Under the pieces are notes generated by a model, which ran no database searches, was not told where the DNA came from, and saw only the letters and a program-made list of their open reading frames with translations. A stretch of DNA of 43,319 nt. It comes from an uncultured Prevotella sp. (GTDB lineage: Bacteria > Bacteroidota > Bacteroidia > Bacteroidales > Bacteroidaceae). The DNA is taken from assembly GCA_905233425.1 (NCBI GenBank), contig CAJOEC010000025.1, positions 1 through 43,319 on the forward strand, written 5' to 3'. Both the position numbers and the translations under genes were made by a program. Positions 8,001-17,400 of the stretch are shown here, in pieces (the stretch's first letter is position 1; each line of letters opens with the position of its first letter).

Positions 8001-8330
8001 GCCCTCTGAGCCTTCTGGGTCGTCTGAACCCTCTGGAGCCTTTTGGCCTTTTGGCGACTTTTTGCCTTCTGGGTCTTCTGGGGCTCCTGTGCCTTCTGGG
8101 TCTTCTGTACCCTTAGTGCCAAACAGACTTTCAAGATCGAAGCTGAAGCCTGAGGAGGCTTTCGTCTGGATGACACCGTCCTTCACCGTCCAGCCTTCGG
8201 TGAACCAGCCGTAGGGCAGGTTGGTCCCGTCGTTGAACCGCTCGTCCATCTGCTCCGTAGCGACAGACTGAGCCTTCATGCCCACTCCCATTAACAGGAG
8301 CGACATGGAAAGAAGTAGTTTCTTTGTCAT
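5058..8330 (-). CDS. large secreted modular protein (three choice-of-anchor-like modules, Gly-rich loops, C-terminal sorting-like motif)
   Basis: The 1090-aa product starts with a signal peptide (MTKKLLLSMSLLLMGVGMKAQ). Three similar modules begin near residues 28, 355 and 620 (pattern DxFNxxxxPxGWFTEGW), resembling choice-of-anchor J domains. Two ASH/choice-of-anchor D-like beta domains follow the first two (near 267-318 and 535-600, with NTGTGTL and a phenylalanine-containing strand). Hydrophobic-Gly loops such as MLGGLMGGGG recur five or six times. Residues about 75-120 are a 9-nt-repeat-derived stretch rich in PEG and EDPEG. The last 30 residues (DLNGRQLP...GVYIYRGKVAI) match the C-terminal motif of many Bacteroidales surface proteins, as does the giant neighbour. 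It lies 101 nt after the giant gene with no clear promoter between, so co-transcription is plausible. Function unknown; adhesion or surface display is inferred. Confidence 0.75.
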   Translation of the reverse strand: MTKKLLLSMSLLLMGVGMKAQSVATEQMDERFNDGTNLPYGWFTEGWTVKDGVIQTKASSGFSFDLESLFGTKGTEDPEGTGAPEDPEGKKSPKGQKAPEGSDDPEGSEGSEDPESPGTGTGGFDISELLSSLMGGGNNDNYLLTPPLVVNDGETLVFSAKKEKSDSSGSGTSFSFGSSDSTFVVERSVYSRNQWVRVADFTAELDTVFKTFTIANTPAGEYRFRFKAGGTVMIDSVAGHHIDNEAPDLYIIENDARAYHIDYSLCTEDSTRTLKVINTATGTLKLNITSDNAALFSVAPGEMEVAAADTLDVNITFNFAAGQPGKNEAQISFSPVDERVYAKTLYATAVVTQPGVWMEDFNANVQPKGFFTEGWEFRDSVATTTSGGDGLGAMFGGGGSSSFLMTPPLTVESIDEVLLFSVKSGSGGDSMAGLGSLFGGGSSSSLVVEKSVYGSNKWEKVKEFTEPLDSAYRVLWVGYIEPGEYRFRILASDSIVVDSIAGFHLDENAPDIYVLHNNTAAGAINYGMPQTNSTETLAVVNTGTGTLQVGVASTDETVFALNNKDLAIEASDTAFVDVTYVFDQESLGIHQGIVTFTPASSVLSAYSVPLTAYSTYVDAWTEDFEPEFLPEDETRPIPFPVGWDTTGWEVKLPSSGGGLMDMLGGLMGGGGNSAPKTYMATTDSEEYELVTPRLQAMKGDVLRFYAELGGGGGLMDMLGMFMGGGGANGQLNVYYTTSNAPEGEWTYYDTFTQNGFVYFVAPYSGVYQLRFTSPGASVDNFFGFRLPIEEIGFYDGNDVANTAVLEKYDGQTVNVFYDRVLSAEDNGDDTFKPRAYTICLPYDLDFSKYMEPGKVKLYQLSFIDNYYNQFVFTSVADKAEAGKAYLAVAERGDVRLDAVGVTLTATAPEGTVVNDYEEWFFDENMSKVGQWTGTFNSISATEADGMNMFCLLEDGSWARFTSEDNADAKLNAFRAYFLSDDAAVNPTEEPSGARPFNAPLSDPNSAKVFRTLFSNVGVGSVSDGNLPDALNVLYDADIPTPSYITTGITPTIQTIEADGTSRYFDLNGRQLPCKPVKGVYIYRGKVAICK
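7978..8118 (-). repeat. 9-nt tandem repeat inside the 1090-aa gene
   Basis: On the plus strand, imperfect 9-nt units of the type TTCTGGGTC, TTCTGAGCC, CTCTGAGCC run in frame and encode a Pro-Glu-Gly-Ser-Asp rich linker. Similar NTCTGNNNN arrays occur in the giant gene (11117-11161) and in cobK-cbiD (37784-37868). Confidence 0.7.
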
Positions 8331-8431
8331 AATTGTAAGACTTGTTTAGTGATACTTAGTGTTATACATATTATTATGCAATTAGTGCTCTTTGGATATA
8401 CCCGGCGGCTAACTATGGGTTACCCGGCGGT

Positions 8432-11400
8432 CTATTTGATTACCACTATCCGCCCGTTGTGAAGATAGACACCTGGGGACGTTGGCTTGGTGGTGCCTAC
8501 GCGGATGCCTTGCAGAGTGTACCAGATGCCAGGTACGCGGTCGGATACGACGGTGGCGATGCCCGACTGGTCGCCGATGTCGATGACAAACGGTTCCCAC
8601 GGTGTGCCGATGTTTCCGTCGCTGGTATAGATGAGGGTGTCGCAGACAACCTTCTCGTAACGCTCGTTGGCGTTACCCAAGGCGACGCGTATCTCCATGG
8701 GCTGGCCACTGTCTTCACCAGCGATAAGGAGGTAATACAGCGGTTTCAAACCACTTTCGTCGTCGTAATCGGCAAAGGCTGCCCCACGGCATTCGCCGTT
8801 TACGAAGGCGGCCACCTCGGCATCGGTGACGGGCTGCCCTTCAGCTGTGAGCAGGATGACCATCGACATATTGTCGGGATAGTCGAAGGGCGACACGGGC
8901 GAGAAAGCCCCATAAGTCCCATAAGCCCCATAAGTCTTATAAGTCCTATAAGTCTCATAAGTCCTATAAGTCTCATTAGTCCTATAAGTCTCATTAGACC
9001 CATCAGCCCCATAGAGCCTACTTCCCGCAGCGGGGGCAGGATAGACAAATGTCTTCGTCTGCTTGTCGTTGCTCTGGTAGAGGTATCCCTTTCCGCTCTC
9101 GAGTGCTTCGAGGTTCCCCTCCCAGCCGTTGCGGCTATAGTAGGAGAAAGTGGTCTGCGACTTCACCTGGTCGCCTATCCGTGGACTGGCTCCAGCCAGC
9201 GCATTGCCGATGGTCATGGTCGTGGTGGGCAGATAGGCTATCCAGTTCCAGCCCTCATGCAGCGTGACGGGAGTCTCGGCAAGATTAACCTGCTGACCAA
9301 CCACGGTGAACGGTTGAGGCATGGGCCGGCTCTCTGCGGAAGGGCTGAGCAGCATCTTGTACATAGTGTTGGAATGTATCTGCTTGAGGTTTCCAGCCCA
9401 GTAGGTTCCATTGCAATAGGCGAGACCTGTGGATCTGTCCTTTATGCGCACATTCCACGATGTCAGTTCCCTGAACACGGCCGATGTCTTCGGGTTGGCA
9501 GGCTCAACGCTAAGTGCTATCCAGTTCCAGCCCTCAGTCAGGTTGAGCGGCTGCTCCACATACTTGCTCTTGGTGAAGACTACAGGAGCATCGAAGTTTC
9601 CGTAGTTAACTGCCGGGTCGAAGAAAAGGGTGTCGACGGTGAGTTGAGAGCTGTCGGGCAGTACGATATTGACATTGGTATAGGCCACACCCGTTGTGGC
9701 ATCCCAGATGCGGAAGGTGATGGCCTTGCCTTTGTCGAGGTCTTGAGTCTTTCCGTTGACGTCCTGCTGTGCGGTGCCATAAACCACTAATGGCACGTAT
9801 GCGGCCCCGCGTATCAGCTTCGGAGCGGCAATGCCCCGGCACTCGTTGTCGATGAATGCTGCGAGACGGCTCTCGCTGTTGCCCATGAGACTGCCGTCGA
9901 GGTAGATCTGTCCGACGATGCTCATGTTGTGCTCGTACTTCTTCGGGTCTACGGTCCAGGCCGGCATCTCGCCGCGAACCTTCATCACGATGCGTAGCGG
10001 CTCCAGGATTTCGTTGTTGCCCTGTAGCCCGATGTTCAAGTCATAGTTGCCAATGGCCACGAGCGGGTTCACCTGGAAGCGCAGGGTCTTTGTGGAGAGA
10101 GGGGCGACGTCGCCGGTGCTCTCAACGGGGAAACCGTCGAGACCATCAACCAGCGAGAGCCACTCCGGCATATTATATAATGTATAATACTCCGTGCTGC
10201 CGCCGACATTCTCGATGTTGACGTCGAAGGTGTAGCTGTCGCCGTAGTTCTTGAAGATGTTTACGGAGTCTTTCGTCCACTTCAGCGTGTTCTGCTGCAC
10301 GTAGGTAGTCCAGCGTATCGGCATCGACTCATTGCCGTGCATGTCGTGAATCTTGTCGACGGTAATGTTGAGCGTTGTGCCTTCGATGTCGCGTGCCTTT
10401 ATGCCGCTGCCTTCTTGCAGGGATATTGTGACTTTGCGCTCTGAGGCCACAGGGCGGGCCATGAGGCGGCTCTCAACGGGGGCTGACTTCAAGGGAGGCG
10501 AGAACAGCATCGTCGTGTGGTCGCCAATCAGGGTGAGGTCGGTGGTGGTGGTTCCCGCCTTCCAGGCGGGGGCAATGGACGAAAGGGTGGGTACCTTTGT
10601 GGCTACGCCATCTACGGTGCCGTCCTTCTCGAAGGGGTAGTAGGCCACCAGACCACGTGAGTAGACATCGGTGGTGTCGATGCAGTTGTACTGGTTGCCC
10701 AGCAGGCGGCTTTCTGAGAGTGCGGCGTGCCAGATGCGTATCTCGTCGATGTTTGAGAAGTTGCCCATACCCTTGCCGATGACCATTCGTGCGCCTTCGA
10801 GTGGCGGCACGTCCTGTTCGGCGATGACGGCTGTGCGCTTGCCGTTGAAGTAGAAGCCGGCGGCCTGACCACGCACCACGTTGAGCGCTACATGGCTCCA
10901 AGTAGGAATATAGGGGACGTCCTCATGGTTCACCACAATCTGCTCATTCTGCCCGTAGCGCAGGATCCAGTCTTTCTGGCTGTTAATGTAGAGGCCGAGG
11001 CGGTTGGACTCAACACCTACCCCTGTAGGGACGCGACGTGTCGCGTCCGACACCACATTCCCCGCCGCTATAGGAGATGAGCCTACCTCGAAGATGGTCA
11101 TCTCGTCGATGCTTGGCTCTGTGCCCTCTGTCTCCTCTGTGCCCTCTGTGTTTTCTGTAACGTGTGCCCAGAGTTCTATGGCGTAGCTGTCGCCCATTCC
11201 CGTGTTGATGCTGCTGATATCGGCTTCCACGCCTCCTCCACCGTACAGTTGCAGGGAGTAGTTCTTGTTGTCGAGCAGCCAGCTGTCGTTCACCTCGAAG
11301 TCGTGGGTGTGACGTGTGTCGGCAGCCACATATCCGTGACCCTCGTTCATGGGCCAGTAGTTGGCCAGGCCATACACGTAGTTGTCCTTCGCCTGATACT

Positions 11401-14400
11401 TCGTTGCGGCGGCCTCGTTCACGTCGCGGTAGATACTGAAGATGCTCAAGTCGTGCATCGCACCGTAAATGTTGCCAAGATACAGGTGGTTGTCGTCGGT
11501 ATAGGTTACCGACTGCAAGGCCTCCGCTATCGGCTGGTTAGTGAACAGCGGCAGCGAGGCGGTGTCGTACTGCGCCAAGGCTGTGAACGTCTTGTCGGCG
11601 GACTTGTAGCTCATCACTACGTAGGTCCATTTCTCCTTGGGCACCACTTCCTTGCTCACCATCTCCGTTCCCGCGATGTTGACCACAATGTGGCCCTCAT
11701 TGTCGATGCTGATAAAGAACTGGTCGGTGCCTAACCGCAGGATGGTTCCTGCATCCTGCCATTGCATCCAGAAGTCGATGGAGAAGTCGCCGTTCAGGAA
11801 GATGGGGTTCACGGTGCGCTGCGGCTCGCCGAAAGGCAACAGGCGTTTTGCCACATCATGCTGCACGGGCTGGTTGTTCAGCCGGGCGGTGACGATGACA
11901 TTCTTGTCGGACACATAACCCGGCACGATGTCCTCGGTGAACTCGATGCTGATGTCGTCGCCGTAGCGCAGTATGCCGTTTGTCGGCGTGGGTGTCGTCA
12001 GGTTGCGCGGTCGCACGTTGTCCTTCACCACCGTCACCGCGTCGCTATAAACCGTCGCCGCGTCGTTGGGGTTCTCGCCGTAGGGCGTCGTCGTGAAGGC
12101 CCGGAAGTGGTAAGTGCCCTGTGGGAAAGCATTGTCGTCCTTCATGTTGTAGCGGTAAGTCACGTCGCTGCGGTCGGGCAGAAGGCTGAAGTTCTGGTTC
12201 AGCGAGTCGGCCTTGTTCGTGACGTAGGTGTGGATGGTGTTCCACTGGGTGCTTCCCTCGTAACGGTACTGCACACCGATGGACTTGAGGTTCTTGAACT
12301 GGCGGTCGAAATTCTGTAGCTTCAGCTCCACGTTGCCTTCGTTGCTCGCCAACGTCTCAATGTTGAGCACCGGTTCGCTCACAGCAAGGTCGATGGCCGA
12401 CGAAGAGGGCTTGAAGTGGACGTTGAGCGTCACCTCGTCGAAGATGACCGCTGCCTGGTATTGCGACGTGAAGCGTATCTTCACACCCTCGTAGTCGAGT
12501 CGGCTCTGGTCGGTCTGCTTCACCTTGATAATCTTGGTGATGGTCTCGCCCTGGCTTACGTAGATGCCACGGCCGTTGGCCGGGACGCCGTCCATGTAGA
12601 CGCTCAGTCCCGCGTTGTTCTGGTCCTCAAGCACCAGGATGTTATAGATGAAGGAGAAGCCTTGGTTGGTCAGCGAGTTGTTCGTCAGATGCAGCGTGAA
12701 CTGCCCTTCCTGTCCAGACGGCACGTCTGTAAGCGTGGCACTCCGTGCGCCGATGCTTCCGTCGGTGCTGATCTTGATGTCGGGCTGCTCCATGCGCTGT
12801 GTGCCGTTCTGCAGGGTGTGCTTGCCGGGTTCGTAGTGTTCGGTCTTGGCTTCGCCCTCCCAGGGGTTGTAGCTCTGGCCCGCCACAATGCTGAAGATGT
12901 CGCTCCAGCCCGCCGGCGAAGAATAGATGTTCACGGAGAAGTCGGTGCCCACGTTGCCGTCGGCCATGCTGTAGCTGAACTCGGCAAAGTCGTCGGTGTT
13001 GTCATCATAGCCGGTATCGGCCTCCTGATGCGCCCATCCGTTTTCGGTTGAGAATGAGTATGAGTTCTTGAAGAGCGCGCCGCCTTTCGTCTCTACGGTG
13101 CCGCCCCAGCCGACGATGCCGCCCAAATGGTGAGTCTCGTAAGACTTATCCTGATAAGTCGTGTCTAACTTGCTCGTATATTTATAGTCGCTCAGTCCGT
13201 CGAAAGAGATGTTCCGCTTGAAGTACTTGCTTTTCTTCATCGCCATGACCTTGTCCCTCTCGTTTGCGGCAAGCTGTCGCTTCCACGTCGAGATCTGGTC
13301 GTTGCACCACATCACGCTGTCGGTGTAATAGTCACCCTCCTTGATGTTCTTCGGAGCGACCTGACGATAGGCGATGACGCTGTCCGCCTGAAGGCTGTCC
13401 TCAGGCAGCCAGCAGACATAGACGCACTTGTCGGTATTGTTCACGTAGTTCTTCGCTTCTGGCTCGCTCTGCACGAAGGTGAACATCGAGTTGCGCGTCT
13501 CCTTCCACTTGGGAATCATCACGCTCTCCAGTTCGTATGCCGAGTACATGAACGTCGTGCGTATACTGTCGCCGATGGACTTGGCGTCGCGCAAATCGAT
13601 GTTGAAAGGTTCGGCGGCTCCGTTGCGGAAGAGGCCTACTTTGCGGCAGTCGCCAACAATGACGTTCATCGACGCACCGATGAAGACATCGCCCTTTGCC
13701 GAGGGACTTGTCACGTTGGCCGTCTGGTAGTTGTTATGCGCCGTCGTTGCAACAGTCTCAGTAACTGTCGTCGTCCACGTCTTCGTTGTCTGGCTCCCGA
13801 CTTCAGTGGTGATGTGAATACCTCCGTTTTTGTTGATCCATGTTTCATTGCTTGTCTCGGTCTCCACACCTATACCCGTCGATATTTTCACGCTGACGCC
13901 GCTGTTGAGGTCGGTGGTGAGCTTGGTGTCGTCATACCAAGCGTCGGAACTTACACTAAGCTTCGTCTTGCTATGGCCGCGTGTCCAAGCCGTATTGCCG
14001 TTCGAGCCAGGCGCATCGCGCAGCACCATGGTCACGATGTCGGGGCCTAAGGTCACGAAATTTGTTCCAGTGTTGAGCGTGCCGAGCACAATGGCGTTGA
14101 AGCCCTCCCAGACACGGGTGCGACCGTTGCGCTCGTAAGTCATGCTCAGCTGGCGCGTGTATGGGCTGACGATGTTGGGGAGTCCTGCCGTCCATGTGAA
14201 CTCGTTGCGACCATCGCTGCCAAGCTGTAGCTCGTCACTCTTCAGGTTGTAGATGTCGCCGGGTTCCAGATCCAGTTCCTTGTTGTCCACGCGTGACACC
14301 ACCATCTGCGTGCTGCTCATCTCGTTGGTGACGGTGATTTTCTGTCCGTTCATCGGAATGTTGTCGGCGACGGCAGTTCCGCTGTCGTAGTTCACGTATG

Positions 14401-17400
14401 GCTCATAGCCGAAGAGCGTCATCGTCACCTTGTCGCCTGTGCGGTAAAGGGGATGGTCGAAGAGGTATTTCACCCTGCCATCCTCATTCACGCTCCAGAT
14501 GTCGGTGATGTTCGTCTTTCCGAAGTCATCCACGAAGTCCTTGATTTCGCGCAAACCGAAGATCCCGGCAGGAGTGTTGCTCTCGCTGCCTACCCTTTTC
14601 TGAATCACTTCCAAGCATGGGGTGGCATAATAGGTGTGGACGTTTTTCGTGTTATAGCTATAGTAGTTCACCACGCTGTCGCCAGACCCCACTCCCTGCT
14701 CATCGGAGTAAGAGACTAAAGAGTCGCGCAGCACCTGCGTAACGTTGGTCAGGTCTACCTCAGGCAGGTTGATGAACTCAATGTCGCTGTTGTTGTTCAC
14801 GCGGATGCTCTTAGTGACGTATTTCAGCGGAGGAAGCATAGCGGAGAACTCGCCCGTCAGGCTGTCGGTTTCGATGAAGATGTACTTCGAGTCGTAGCCC
14901 GTACCCGTCCGCGTATGGCTGTTTATCACACCAGCCACCGCGCCTGTTGCGCTATTGGCGGGTGTTTCCTCCACATCTCCAGCGGACGTCCATATTCGCT
15001 CCGTCTCTGCATCGCTGATGTGGTCGTCCTTGCAGTTGAACGAGAACGACTCGTTGTTCAACTTCAGCGTGATGGTAGCTACACCAATATTATTATTAGA
15101 GAGTCCAAAGCCCACGGCCAGCGTGTCGTTGCGAAGGCCACCAGTAACGCGACCGACGTAGTTGACCAACGTCGAGTCGGCAAAGTCGTACTGCATGCGG
15201 CGGTCGAAGTTAAACACCCCACGGGTGGGGAAGCGGCCTCCGCTCACCATGGTATGACCATTGGCCTTGGCCTCGACATAGTGCTCACCGATGGGCACCG
15301 AAATCTCGTAGTAGCCGTCGCTGTCGGTTGCCTTTATCTCTCCGTTGGCGGTCACCAGTTCGCCGTCGATGTAGAACTGTATGCCCTCCGCCGGAATATT
15401 CGTGCCGGCATAGTAGATATGGCCCGACATGGGGAAGGAACTGACGTCCTCGAAGTCGATGTTGTTGGCCGTGAGACTCGTGGGGCTGATGAACATCGAG
15501 CGAGTGCTGGGGTTGAACTCATGGATGCCCAACTGAGGCGCGAGCTTATAGTTCGTGCCGCCCTGCTGGAAGGGTATGCCACGGATGATGTAGTCGCCCT
15601 CGATGTCGGTCAGTCCGTAGAGGCCGAGGTTGTCGGGCACGACGGCCGACGGCACGGCGTTGATGCCTACTTCGGGGTGGTTCAGCTGGTGGAGTCCGTC
15701 CTGACAGGCTATGTCGAAGGCGTAGTCGCGCACGGCCATGCCCTCGTCAAGGGGCCAGTAGAGGATGAGTCCGTTCTCCGTGCCACCAAGGATGCGGGTG
15801 TAGTTGTTCTCAATCTCCTTCTGGCTGAGGGCGCGGTTCCACAGGCGTATGTCATCGACGAAGCCGCAGTAAGGTGAGGGTTGAGAATTGGGAGTTGAGA
15901 GACTGCCACCTATGGAGAGTGTGGCTCCGGCGGAAATTCCGTCTGACACGGAACAAGCGTTCCAGTCCGGGTTCTCCACGCGCATAGTTTCGGTGAGCAG
16001 CGTGTCCGTGCCCATATAGAAAGTCCAAAAGCCCGCTGTGCCTTTCCGCTCGTAGACGGCAGCGATGTGTGTGAACTTGTATGGGTCGAAGATAAACTTC
16101 TCAGATAATTCGTACTTGGTCTTGCCGCCGTTGGAGAGGTCTACGACATAAAGCCGCCAGCATTCACCGTCGGAGTTGACGAGACCCAACTCCAAAGCGC
16201 CGTTCAAACGAAGCATACTCTGCCAAAGTTCCTCTTTCATGGTATTTGGCTTGGCCCACAACTGAAGCGTCAGGTCCTGCTTTCCGTTGAGCTTGTTGGC
16301 ATATTTCGCCGAGTCGGCAGTCCATTGCAGACCCTTGCCCTCGCCCTCGATGTAGCGTGAGAGGAACTGCGGCGGGGATTGCAAATCCCCTCCAACGCTC
16401 GCGTCGGCACTCGACTTGACGAGGTTCACCTTCACCCCAGAAACAGCTGTGCCCGTGCCGTAGGAGATGTGGCCGGTGATAGTGCCGCGTGCCTGCGAGA
16501 ATCCCGGGGCAATCTGGCGGTCGGTCTGCACTAACTGTCCCTCGCATTTCGCGCCGTATGCCTCAACGCTATACTCATAGTACGAGCCGGCCATGACGTT
16601 CTCGTCCATGTATTCATATTCCGTGGCGTGGCCGTGCACCTCGTCGTTGAGCAGCGTCCACTCAGACCCCTCCCCTGAGATTGAAGAGGAGTAAGAAATG
16701 GGGCGGCGCAGCACGCGGAACCAAATGTCATCGTCGCCGGGACGGGCCACCTTCCACTTCACCTTAACGAACTTCTCCTCAGAGCCAGTCGTGGCAGTCA
16801 CCTTAGAGATATATGCCCCGGCAGGGAGGTTACAGAGCAGCGTGTCCGAATAGAGTTCCTTGTCGTTGATTTTCGTCATGATGCGGTAGGTGTAGAGGTC
16901 GCACACCGAGCCGCCCTCCTCGAGATAAGAGGCTGTGCTCTGCTTCGTGTCCACGGGCAGGGTGGTGACCGGCGTCCACGTGGTCTGTCCCAAGCGGTGC
17001 TTGTCGATGCGCCACTCACAGCCACTGGTCTGCACGTTGTACTCCCAAACCAGCCGTATGCCACCGTCGTCCGTGCGGTCCTGAGCCAGTTTCACGGGCA
17101 CCTCCATCAGCGTGCTCGTCCAAGCCTCGTTCCACAGGTTCGTGTCAGAGCTGTAATCCTTCTGTCCGGGCAGGTTCGTCAAATCATCCTCGTACTTGTC
17201 TTCGAGCACATCGGGCAGGAACACCACGCGATAGACATACTGCTTGTCGTACTCTATCTCAGTATCCTCTACCTGAAGCGTCTTGGCATCGCCGCGCAGG
17301 GGCTGGCCCACAAGTACATAGTCCTTCACCGTCTTGTTGCGGTCGTAGCGTACGACATACCACTTGCCCTCCGTGCGGCATTCCACCTTCGTCCTTTGGG

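Noticed and set aside
8459..9790. A long plus-strand open frame (443 codons) opposite the giant gene
   Set aside because: It is antisense to a well-supported gene, has no domain features, and long antisense frames are common at this base composition.
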